In this document: piece by piece, positions 14,479 through 22,336 of the stretch
Position numbering within the stretch: the stretch's first letter is position 1
How the letters are laid out: every line of letters starts with the position of its first letter
NCBI GenBank assembly: GCA_003489085.1
Contig: DNJM01000171.1
Location: 1 to 25,129, forward strand
Reading direction: 5' to 3'
DNA: 25,129 nucleotides
Origin: Lachnospiraceae bacterium
Lineage (GTDB): Bacteria; Bacillota; Clostridia; Lachnospirales; Lachnospiraceae
Made by a program: the position numbers and the translations under genes
The notes under the pieces: generated by a model
Seen by the model: only the letters and a program-made list of their open reading frames with translations
The model's database searches: none
What the model was told of the DNA's origin: nothing

Positions 14479-15342
14479 ATGAAGAAAAAGAATCGAAGAC
14501 TGGAAAATGTCAAGTACGAATTTAAACATAATAGACAGGCGATTTTTGCGGCTGTTTATCTGATTGTGATTATTTGCATCAGCCTGTTTATTGTATTTGT
14601 AAATGTGGATCCGGATGCTATTGATGTAGCGCATAAGCTGCAGGCTCCTTCCGGTGCGCACTGGTTCGGAACTGACGAACTGGGACGTGATTATCTGGTG
14701 CGTGTATTGTATGGAGGCCGTGTCTCTTTGCTGGTTGGTGTTCTGGCGATGCTGACATCTATTGTTATAGGAGTGGCAGTGGGAACGATTTCGGGGTATT
14801 TCGGCGGCATAATCGACAGTCTGTTGATGCGTCTGGTGGATGTGTTCTCGGCCGTTCCATGGATCATTATGGTAACTGTTTTTGGACTTCTCTTTAAGAA
14901 GGGGCTGCTGTCCATTATTATTGTGATCGGTCTGTTCAGCTGGATGGAGATTGCCAGGCTGGTGCGTTCGGAGGTGCTGTCTGCAAAAGAAAGGGAATAT
15001 GTACAGTATGCCAGGTTCATCGGTGTGAATCCGTTTGAGGTCATGCTTAAGCATGTGCTCCCATCCGTATTTCCGACAATTATTACGGCGGCTACAGCGG
15101 CGATTGCCAGTGCCATCATGACGGAAAGTGCGTTAAGTTTCCTGGGACTTGGTGTAGCAGCACCGATGTCCAGCTGGGGAAGTCTGCTGCAGAGCTCACA
15201 GCAGTATCTGCAGAAAGCTCCGTATATGGCGGTGCTTCCGGGGATTCTGATTATTCTGACAGTATATTCTTTCAATAAGCTGGGGGATGTGCTGCGTGTA
15301 TTCGTAGAACCTAAGATAACGGCAGGTGAGAAAAATGAATAA
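14479..15342 (+). CDS. Peptide-type ABC transporter permease (OppC/DppC family)
   Basis: A 287-residue partner permease with the long cytosolic amino terminus of OppC proteins, a first span near residues 19-38, and the family phrase HWFGTDELGRDYLVRVLYGGRVSL (about 56-79). The EAA loop lies in YVQYARFIGVNPFEVMLKHVLP. About six spans are seen. AGAGGTGAG stands before the ATG. Its last eight bases overlap the start of the first ATPase gene, so translation is coupled. Confidence 0.93.
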   Translation: MKKKNRRLENVKYEFKHNRQAIFAAVYLIVIICISLFIVFVNVDPDAIDVAHKLQAPSGAHWFGTDELGRDYLVRVLYGGRVSLLVGVLAMLTSIVIGVAVGTISGYFGGIIDSLLMRLVDVFSAVPWIIMVTVFGLLFKKGLLSIIIVIGLFSWMEIARLVRSEVLSAKEREYVQYARFIGVNPFEVMLKHVLPSVFPTIITAATAAIASAIMTESALSFLGLGVAAPMSSWGSLLQSSQQYLQKAPYMAVLPGILIILTVYSFNKLGDVLRVFVEPKITAGEKNE

Positions 15343-16312
15343 TAAAAATGTATTGGAAGTCGAAAATTTAAGAACCGTATTTAAAAGCCGCGGCCAGGAA
15401 GTGCAGGCTGTACGCGGAGTCAGCCTGTCGGTTGGTGCAGGAGAAATTGTCGGAATCGTAGGAGAATCCGGCAGCGGAAAGTCCGTAACCATGAAAGCGG
15501 TTATGGGGATTCTTCCGGAGAATGCCGAGGTAAGCAGCGATGCGGTCAGGCTGAATGGGACGGAATTGTCCGGACTCAGCGAAGACGAATACCGTAAAAT
15601 GCGCGGTAAAGAAATGACAATGATTTTCCAGGATCCTATGACAGCCCTGAATCCTCTGGTGAAAATTGGAAGGCAGCTGGAAGAGGTTATTCTCAGGCAC
15701 AGTACCTGTACGAAGACGGAAGCAAAGGAAAAGGCAGTTGAAATGCTTAAAAAAGTCGGGATTCCAATGCCGGAACAGCGAGTAAAGCAGTATCCGCATG
15801 AATTTTCCGGCGGTATGCGGCAGCGTGTACTGATTGCGATGGCGCTTGCCTGTGAACCGAAGCTTCTGATTGCGGATGAGCCTACAACGGCATTGGATGT
15901 AACAATTCAGGCGCAGACTCTTGATCTGCTAAAGGAATTGGAAAAGGAATATCATACTTCGATTGTTCTGATTACACATGATATGGGTGTCGTGGCTACT
16001 GTATGCAGCAGGATAGCGATTATGTACGGTGGTCTGATTATGGAAAGCGGAACTTCCGAAGAGATATTCTATGATCCGAAGCATCCATATACGAAGGCAC
16101 TCCTGCGGGCGATCCCTTCTTTAGAGCTGAAAGAAGGAGAGCGGCTCCAGTCTATTGCCGGACTCCCGCCTTCGCTCATTAATCCGCCGGATGGATGTCC
16201 ATTTGCAGAACGCTGTGAATATGCAACGGAGCGGTGCCGGGCAGAGATGCCTCAGTATCAGCAGTTCAGTGAGACGCATAGGGCGATGTGTTTTCTGAAT
16301 ACACAGGAATAG
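15335..16312 (+). CDS. Peptide-type ABC transporter ATP-binding protein (OppD/DppD family)
   Basis: A 325-residue ATPase with Walker A GESGSGKS (43-50), the signature FSGGMRQR (157-164), Walker B LLIADEP and switch His H215. The carboxy-terminal oligopeptide/dipeptide-transporter region ends in a four-cysteine set, C288, C294, C301 and C319, that in some homologues binds a [4Fe-4S] cluster. A GTG at 15326 is in frame, but AGGTGAG at 15324-15330 favours ATG 15335. The second ATPase gene follows after 13 bases; the two should form the heterodimeric motor. Confidence 0.93.
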   Translation: MNNKNVLEVENLRTVFKSRGQEVQAVRGVSLSVGAGEIVGIVGESGSGKSVTMKAVMGILPENAEVSSDAVRLNGTELSGLSEDEYRKMRGKEMTMIFQDPMTALNPLVKIGRQLEEVILRHSTCTKTEAKEKAVEMLKKVGIPMPEQRVKQYPHEFSGGMRQRVLIAMALACEPKLLIADEPTTALDVTIQAQTLDLLKELEKEYHTSIVLITHDMGVVATVCSRIAIMYGGLIMESGTSEEIFYDPKHPYTKALLRAIPSLELKEGERLQSIAGLPPSLINPPDGCPFAERCEYATERCRAEMPQYQQFSETHRAMCFLNTQE

Positions 16313-16325
16313 AGGAGGAAGGAAA

Positions 16326-17306
16326 ATGAGTCAAGAAATTCTTATTTCCACATCAGAATTGAAAAAATACTTCCCGGTCAAGACATTCCTGGGTGGAAAA
16401 ACAAAGTATGTAAAAGCGGTAGATGGTGTGACAATGGATATCCGTAAAGGAGAAACCTTCGGTCTGGTGGGCGAGTCCGGCTGCGGAAAATCTACCCTTG
16501 GCAGAACGATGATCCGTATGTACGATGTAACAGACGGAATACTTACTTATAAAGGAAAAGATATTACAAATGCAAAGCCGGCTGAGCTGAAAGAATTTCA
16601 GAATAAAATGCAGATTATCTTCCAGGACCCATATTCTGCACTGAATCCGTTTTGGAATGTAGAAGAAATTCTTAACGAACCGCTGAAGCAGATCGGTATG
16701 CCGGAAGCAGAGCGGAAGGACAGGATGGAGTACCTTTTAAATAAGGTAGGCATGAAGTCGGATGATCTGATCAAGTTCCCGTATGAATTTTCAGGTGGAC
16801 AGAGACAGAGAATTGGTATCGCCAGAGCTCTGAGTGTAAATCCGGAATTTATCATGTGTGATGAGCCGATTGCTGCCCTGGATGTGTCTATTCAGGCACA
16901 GGTAGTGAACATGCTGGAAGATCTGCAGAATGAATTCGGTCTGACCTATCTGTTTGCGGCGCATGATCTGTCCATGGTGCGTTATATCAGTACCAGAATC
17001 GGTGTCATGTATCTGGGCAATCTGGTTGAGATAACGGAGAGCAACGAGTTGTATGACAATCCTCTGCATCCATATACACAGGCATTATTGTCTGCAATTC
17101 CGATCGCAGATCCGAAAAGGGCCAGAGCGCGTGAACGGATTAAGCTGACAGGGGAATTGCCGAGTCCAATGAATGTTCCGGAAGGATGCCATTTTGCTCC
17201 AAGATGTCCTTATGCGACAGAGCAGTGCCGTGCAGACGGACCGAAGCTGAGGGAGATAGGAAGGAGTCACTTTGTAGCCTGCCATCATGTGGAGGAAATA
17301 AATTAG
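16326..17306 (+). CDS. Peptide-type ABC transporter ATP-binding protein (OppF/DppF family)
   Basis: A 326-residue ATPase, partner of the previous one. Motifs: Walker A GESGCGKS (49-56), signature EFSGGQRQR, Walker B FIMCDEPI and a switch His in AHDLSM. Its insertion after the first strand (FLGGKTKYVKAVDGV) is typical of OppF. The carboxy-terminal four cysteines are at 288, 294, 301 and 319, exactly the same positions as in the OppD-type partner. AGGAGGA lies before the ATG. It is the last gene of the operon; a strong terminator begins 42 bases after its stop. Confidence 0.93.
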   Translation: MSQEILISTSELKKYFPVKTFLGGKTKYVKAVDGVTMDIRKGETFGLVGESGCGKSTLGRTMIRMYDVTDGILTYKGKDITNAKPAELKEFQNKMQIIFQDPYSALNPFWNVEEILNEPLKQIGMPEAERKDRMEYLLNKVGMKSDDLIKFPYEFSGGQRQRIGIARALSVNPEFIMCDEPIAALDVSIQAQVVNMLEDLQNEFGLTYLFAAHDLSMVRYISTRIGVMYLGNLVEITESNELYDNPLHPYTQALLSAIPIADPKRARARERIKLTGELPSPMNVPEGCHFAPRCPYATEQCRADGPKLREIGRSHFVACHHVEEIN

Positions 17307-17348
17307 AAACGGAATATCAGAATCCTGTGCCATCAGGAGCACTATATG

Positions 17349-17389
17349 AAAACGACATGTTCTGTAGAGAGTACAGACCATGTCGTTTT
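17349..17389. terminator. Bidirectional terminator between the peptide ABC operon and the LytTR gene
   Basis: AAAACGACATG (17349-17359) pairs with CATGTCGTTTT (17379-17389), one T-C mismatch follows, and TCTGTA (17361-17366) pairs with TACAGA (17372-17377) around a GAGAG loop: 17 pairs in all. A-runs on one side and T-runs on the other serve both convergent units. The LytTR gene's stop codon (17388-17390) overlaps the stem base. Confidence 0.94.
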
Positions 17390-18140
17390 AAAATCCGGCA
17401 GTGGACAAACGAGCACGATTGTGCTGGCGGAAGGTATAATCATCAAAAGATTGCTTCAATTCATAGCGGTTTCTTCTTGCAAGAGGGATTCGTTCACCGG
17501 TGTCCATAAGAAAGTCCTGATTCTCGATCCGAAGTATGTGATCCATGTTGACAATACAGTTGCGGTAGCAGCATAGAAAACAGGGGTGCGGAAGCAGCAT
17601 GGGTGAAAATTCGGAAAAGGACAGGTAGGAACGTATCATCCGGTCGGCTGTATGAATCTGAATATAATGGTTGTAATAATCGGTATAAATGATGTCTGAC
17701 AGCAGAATTTTTACCTGGTGCCGACTTTCTTTTACTATAATATAGCTGGAAATATCTGTGAAATTTTCCAACAATGGAATACCGGACCGCATCGACTGAG
17801 AGACCCGTTCATAGCTGCAGGGTTTCAATATATAGTCAAAAGCACGTACCCGATAGGCATCCACGGCGCGGCCTTCGGTATCGGCCAGCAAAATGCAAAA
17901 GCAGCGCGCGTTCAGTTTACGAAGTTTTCGGGTAAGTTCGATCCCATCCGCATCTCCTTCCGGATACAGATCGAGAAAGACGAGCGGAAACATAAAACGG
18001 GCATAATCTTTTAGCAGGAGTCGAATATCATCATAGAAATGCAGCTCTGCAAGGATATGATGTTCATTACAGTATTTTTCTATAAAATTTTGCAAATTCA
18101 ATCTGTCTTCTGATAATTTGACGACAATCGCAACTTTCAT
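17388..18140 (-). CDS. LytTR-family response regulator with atypical receiver domain
   Basis: A 250-residue AgrA/LytR-type regulator. Residues 1-115 form a receiver domain with likely phospho-acceptor D57 (VFLDLYPEGDADG) and the conserved lysine K106 (DYILKP). The usual acidic pair after strand 1 is absent (VAIVVKLSED) and the switch Ser/Thr position reads A86, so phosphorylation may be weak or lost. Residues 133-236 are a LytTR DNA-binding domain (SDIIYTDYYNHYIQI, RNCIVNMDHI, ARRNRYELK). GGAGGATACTT precedes the ATG; an upstream in-frame start at 18182 lacks this. No histidine kinase is adjacent. Targets are unknown; the neighbouring peptide importer or the lone gene itself are possibilities. 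Confidence 0.87.
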   Translation of the reverse strand: MKVAIVVKLSEDRLNLQNFIEKYCNEHHILAELHFYDDIRLLLKDYARFMFPLVFLDLYPEGDADGIELTRKLRKLNARCFCILLADTEGRAVDAYRVRAFDYILKPCSYERVSQSMRSGIPLLENFTDISSYIIVKESRHQVKILLSDIIYTDYYNHYIQIHTADRMIRSYLSFSEFSPMLLPHPCFLCCYRNCIVNMDHILRIENQDFLMDTGERIPLARRNRYELKQSFDDYTFRQHNRARLSTAGF

Positions 18141-18162
18141 AAGTATCCTCCAGAAAATTCTG

Positions 18163-18179
18163 ATTATATTTTTATTATA
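18163..18179 (-). promoter_or_regulatory. Candidate -10 boxes of the LytTR gene
   Basis: On the minus strand TATAAT occurs at 18174-18179 and again at 18163-18168. No good -35 box stands at the right distance from either, so the promoter may be weak or activator-dependent. Confidence 0.4.
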
Positions 18180-18258
18180 CACGCTTTTTGGGAAAAAAAC
18201 AGTCGTTATATGAGAAAATATGTTGATTTCTTTTGTGCATTTTTTATCGGGAAATGTA

Positions 18259-18288
18259 TTGACAATAAAAAGTATTTTGTGCTATATT
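18259..18288 (+). promoter_or_regulatory. Sigma-A promoter of rpoBC
   Basis: TTGACA at 18259-18264, an 18-base spacer and TATATT at 18283-18288, with an extended -10 TG at 18280-18281. The start should fall near 18294-18296. This gives rpoBC its own strong promoter, independent of rplJL. Confidence 0.88.
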
Positions 18289-18292
18289 AAAA

Positions 18293-18369
18293 AATGCACT
18301 ATTGTGGAAACTTATGCCATAATTCTGCATTCAAACGGGTAGTATATCTCCTGGACCATTTGTCCGGGA
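18293..18369 (+). promoter_or_regulatory. Structured 5' leader of rpoB
   Basis: The first hairpin pairs AATGCA (18293-18298) with TGCATT (18326-18331) and ATTGTGG (18301-18307) with CCATAAT (18317-18323), separated by a symmetric CT/TC internal loop: 13 pairs closing a nine-base loop, starting at or within two bases of the predicted transcription start. A second hairpin pairs TCCTGGAC (18349-18356) with GTCCGGGA (18362-18369). Neither is followed by a T-run, so they look like stability or regulatory elements, not terminators. No known leader family is recognised. Confidence 0.6.
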
Positions 18370-18421
18370 AGTTCAGATCCTTTTGGAAATAAGGGAAAAA
18401 ATATAAGGAGTGAAACGTCAA

Positions 18422-21400
18422 ATGGAGAAAAACAGAATTCGTCCCATCAACAGCGGAAAAAGCGTGCGTATGAGCTATTCCCGGCAAAAAGAAGTATTAG
18501 AGATGCCGAATTTAATTGAAGTCCAGAAAGATTCCTACCAGTGGTTCCTGGATGAAGGATTAAAAGAAGTATTCGATGATATTTCTCCAATTGCTGATTA
18601 CAGCGGGCATCTGAGCCTGGAATTCGTGGATTTTACATTCTGCATCGATGAAGCAAAGTATACGATTGAAGAATGTAAAGAACGCGATGCAACTTATGCG
18701 GCGCCGCTTAAAGTAAAGGTAAGGCTTTATAATAAGGAAACAGATGAGATCAATGAGCATGAGATCTTTATGGGTGACCTGCCGATTATGACAAAGACGG
18801 GTACTTTCGTAATCAACGGTGCTGAACGTGTTATCGTCAGCCAGCTGGTGCGTTCTCCTGGTATCTACTATGGCATTGCCCATGACAAGCTTGGTAAAAA
18901 GTTATATTCCTGCACAGTAATTCCGAACCGTGGCGCTTGGCTTGAATATGAGACAGACTCTAATGACGTTTTCTATGTACGTGTAGACAGAACCAGAAAG
19001 GTACCGGTTACGGTTTTGATTCGTGCTCTCGGAATCGGTACGAATGCAGAAATTATTGAATTATTCGGTGAAGAACCAAAGATTCTTGCAAGCTTCGGCA
19101 AGGATACAGCAACGAGCTACCAGGAAGGGCTTCTGGAATTATATAAGAAGATCCGTCCGGGTGAGCCGCTTGCGGTAGACAGTGCGGAAAGCCTGATTAC
19201 CAGCATGTTTTTTGACCCAAGACGTTATGACCTTGCGAAAGTAGGTCGTTACAAATTTAATAAAAAATTACTTCTGAGAAACCGGATTGCCGGACATGTA
19301 CTTGCGGATGACGTAGTGAGCCCGCTGACCGGCGAAATCATTGCTGAGAAGGGTGAAGAAGTGACAAAGGAAAAGGCAGATGCAATTCAGAATGCAGCTG
19401 TCCCGTTCGTATGGATTGCCGGCGAGGAGAGAAATATCAAAGTGTTGTCCAATATGGCAGTAGATCTTGATAAGATCATAGATATCGATCCAAAGGAAGT
19501 TGGTGTGACAGAGAAGGTTTATTATCCGGTACTAGCACAGATTCTGGAGGAGACAGCCGGGGATATTGATGAGCTGAAGGAAGCGATCCATAAGAATTTC
19601 CACGAGCTGGTTCCGAAGCACATTACGAAGGAAGATATTCTTGCTTCCATTAATTATAATATGCATCTGGAATATGGTCTTGGAAATGATGATGATATCG
19701 ACCATCTGGGCAACAGACGTATCCGTGCAGTCGGTGAGCTGCTGCAGAACCAGTATCGGATCGGTCTTTCCAGACTGGAAAGAGTTGTCCGTGAACGTAT
19801 GACAACACAGGATCTGGAGGGGATTTCCCCACAGTCTCTGATCAATATTAAGCCGGTTACGGCTGCTGTGAAGGAATTCTTCGGTTCTTCCCAGCTGTCA
19901 CAGTTCATGGATCAGAACAACCCGCTGGGTGAGCTGACACATAAGAGACGTCTTTCTGCCCTGGGACCTGGCGGTCTGTCAAGAGACCGTGCCGGATTCG
20001 AGGTTCGGGATGTTCATTACTCTCATTATGGAAGAATGTGCCCGATTGAGACCCCTGAAGGTCCGAATATCGGTCTGATCAACTCACTTGCAACCTATGC
20101 GAGAATCAATACCTATGGCTTTGTAGAGGCTCCTTACCGGAAGATCGATAAGAGTGATCCGAAGAATCCGCGTGTAACAGAAGAAGTTGTATATATGACA
20201 GCAGATGAAGAAGATAATTACCATGTAGCACAGGCAAATGAGCCTTTGGATGCAGAAGGACATTTCCTTCGTAAGAATGTATCCGGACGTTACAGAGAAG
20301 AGACACAGGAATATGAACGTACCATGTTCGACTACATGGATGTTTCTCCGAAGATGGTATTCTCCGTAGCGACGGCTCTGATTCCTTTCCTGGAAAATGA
20401 TGACGCGAACCGTGCGCTGATGGGATCCAACATGCAGCGTCAGGCAGTGCCGCTTCTGACAACGGAAGCACCGGTTGTCGGTACAGGTATGGAAGCAAAG
20501 GCAGCTGTAGACTCTGGTGTCTGTGTAGTTGCAGAGCAGGCGGGTGTGGTTGAGCGTTCCGCTTCCAATGAAATTATAATTCGCCACGATGACGGAACCA
20601 GGAAGAAATATAAATTAACCAAATTCATGCGTAGTAACCAGAGCAACTGCTACAATCAGAGACCGATTGTATTCAAGGGTGACAGAGTAGAAGTCGGTCA
20701 GGTCATTGCAGACGGACCGTCTACCTCCAATGGGGAGATCGCACTTGGTAAGAATCCGCTGATCGGTTTCATGACCTGGGAAGGCTACAACTATGAGGAT
20801 GCGGTATTATTGAGCGAAAGACTGGTTCAGGATGATGTATATACTTCTGTTCATATTGAAGAATACGAGGCAGAAGCACGTGATACTAAGCTTGGACCGG
20901 AAGAGATTACAAGAGATATCCCGGGCGTCGGGGATGATGCACTGAAGGATCTGGATGACAGGGGTATTATCCGAATCGGTGCGGAGGTTCGCGCAGGAGA
21001 TATCCTGGTTGGTAAAGTAACTCCGAAGGGAGAGACAGAGCTGACCGCAGAAGAAAGACTGTTACGTGCTATCTTCGGTGAGAAGGCAAGAGAAGTCAGA
21101 GATACTTCCCTGAAGGTACCGCACGGTGAATATGGAATTGTTGTGGATGCGAAAGTATTTACAAGAGAGAATGGAGACGAACTGTCTCCGGGTGTAAATC
21201 AGGCAGTACGTATCTATATTGCCCAGAAGAGAAAGATTTCTGTAGGTGATAAGATGGCCGGCCGTCATGGTAATAAGGGTGTTGTTTCCCGTGTACTTCC
21301 GGTAGAGGATATGCCGTTCCTGCCGAATGGCCGTCCGCTGGATATCGTACTGAATCCGCTGGGTGTACCTTCCCGTATGAATATCGGACAGGTACTGGAG

Positions 21401-22321
21401 ATCCACTTAAGTCTGGCATCCAAGGCACTTGGCTTTAACATTGCCACGCCGGTTTTTGACGGGGCAAATGAAGTAGATATTATGGATACTCTGGATCTGG
21501 CAAATGATTATGTCAACCTGGAATGGGATGAATTTAAGGCAAAGCATGGCGAAGAGCTGCTTCCGGAAGTACTGGATTATCTGTATGAGAACAGAGATCA
21601 CAGAAAGCTGTGGAAGGGCGTGCCGCTGAACAGAGATGGTAAGGTTCGTCTTCGTGACGGAAGAACCGGTGAATATTTCGACAGTCCGGTTACCATCGGT
21701 CACATGCATTACCTGAAGCTGCACCATCTGGTAGACGATAAGATCCATGCACGTTCTACCGGCCCTTATTCACTGGTAACACAGCAGCCGCTGGGCGGTA
21801 AAGCGCAGTTCGGCGGACAGCGTTTTGGTGAGATGGAGGTATGGGCACTGGAAGCGTACGGTGCATCCTATACACTGCAGGAGATCCTGACAGTGAAGTC
21901 AGATGATGTGATCGGACGTGTGAAAACCTATGAAGCGATCATCAAGGGTGACAATATCCCTGAGCCGGGTATTCCGGAATCCTTCAAGGTATTGCTGAAA
22001 GAGTTACAGTCACTCGGCCTGGACGTACGTGTTCTCAGAGAGGACAATACGGAAGTCGAGATTATGGAAACATCAGATTATGGTGAGACGGATCTTCGTC
22101 ATATTATTGAAGGAGACCGCGGCTTCCGCAAGGATGAGTCCTATGGAGACCATGGCTTCAGCCAGCAGGAATTCGAGGGAGAAGAACTTGTAGATATTGC
22201 CGACGAGGACTTTGATGAAGAACAGTATGATGACGATGATCAGTTTGAGACCGAAGCCTACGGCAGAGATAAGTATGATGTAGAAGACGAGTTTAACGGT
22301 ATTCTTGATAACGAAGAATAG
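18422..22321 (+). CDS. rpoB: DNA-directed RNA polymerase subunit beta (RpoB)
   Basis: A 1,299-residue catalytic subunit of RNA polymerase. Conserved stretches include the rifampicin-pocket region GSSQLSQFMDQNNPLGELTH starting at residue 488, RRLSALGPGGLSRDRAGFEV, CPIETPEGPNIGLI, and the carboxy-terminal KAQFGGQRFGEMEVWALEAYGA. The rifampicin-pocket residues are wild type, so target-based resistance is not predicted. The last 60 or so residues form a very acidic Asp/Glu-rich tail, longer than in B. subtilis (about 1,190 residues in total). A GTG at 18410 is in frame but overlaps the AAGGAG site, so ATG 18422 is preferred though the spacing is 11 bases. rpoC starts 15 bases after the stop. Confidence 0.98.
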   Translation: MEKNRIRPINSGKSVRMSYSRQKEVLEMPNLIEVQKDSYQWFLDEGLKEVFDDISPIADYSGHLSLEFVDFTFCIDEAKYTIEECKERDATYAAPLKVKVRLYNKETDEINEHEIFMGDLPIMTKTGTFVINGAERVIVSQLVRSPGIYYGIAHDKLGKKLYSCTVIPNRGAWLEYETDSNDVFYVRVDRTRKVPVTVLIRALGIGTNAEIIELFGEEPKILASFGKDTATSYQEGLLELYKKIRPGEPLAVDSAESLITSMFFDPRRYDLAKVGRYKFNKKLLLRNRIAGHVLADDVVSPLTGEIIAEKGEEVTKEKADAIQNAAVPFVWIAGEERNIKVLSNMAVDLDKIIDIDPKEVGVTEKVYYPVLAQILEETAGDIDELKEAIHKNFHELVPKHITKEDILASINYNMHLEYGLGNDDDIDHLGNRRIRAVGELLQNQYRIGLSRLERVVRERMTTQDLEGISPQSLINIKPVTAAVKEFFGSSQLSQFMDQNNPLGELTHKRRLSALGPGGLSRDRAGFEVRDVHYSHYGRMCPIETPEGPNIGLINSLATYARINTYGFVEAPYRKIDKSDPKNPRVTEEVVYMTADEEDNYHVAQANEPLDAEGHFLRKNVSGRYREETQEYERTMFDYMDVSPKMVFSVATALIPFLENDDANRALMGSNMQRQAVPLLTTEAPVVGTGMEAKAAVDSGVCVVAEQAGVVERSASNEIIIRHDDGTRKKYKLTKFMRSNQSNCYNQRPIVFKGDRVEVGQVIADGPSTSNGEIALGKNPLIGFMTWEGYNYEDAVLLSERLVQDDVYTSVHIEEYEAEARDTKLGPEEITRDIPGVGDDALKDLDDRGIIRIGAEVRAGDILVGKVTPKGETELTAEERLLRAIFGEKAREVRDTSLKVPHGEYGIVVDAKVFTRENGDELSPGVNQAVRIYIAQKRKISVGDKMAGRHGNKGVVSRVLPVEDMPFLPNGRPLDIVLNPLGVPSRMNIGQVLEIHLSLASKALGFNIATPVFDGANEVDIMDTLDLANDYVNLEWDEFKAKHGEELLPEVLDYLYENRDHRKLWKGVPLNRDGKVRLRDGRTGEYFDSPVTIGHMHYLKLHHLVDDKIHARSTGPYSLVTQQPLGGKAQFGGQRFGEMEVWALEAYGASYTLQEILTVKSDDVIGRVKTYEAIIKGDNIPEPGIPESFKVLLKELQSLGLDVRVLREDNTEVEIMETSDYGETDLRHIIEGDRGFRKDESYGDHGFSQQEFEGEELVDIADEDFDEEQYDDDDQFETEAYGRDKYDVEDEFNGILDNEE

Positions 22322-22336
22322 AAGGGAGTGCCATTT

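Noticed and set aside
19883..19990. Rifampicin resistance changes in rpoB
   Set aside because: The pocket residues match the sensitive consensus; small differences (GEL for SEI) are normal lineage variation.
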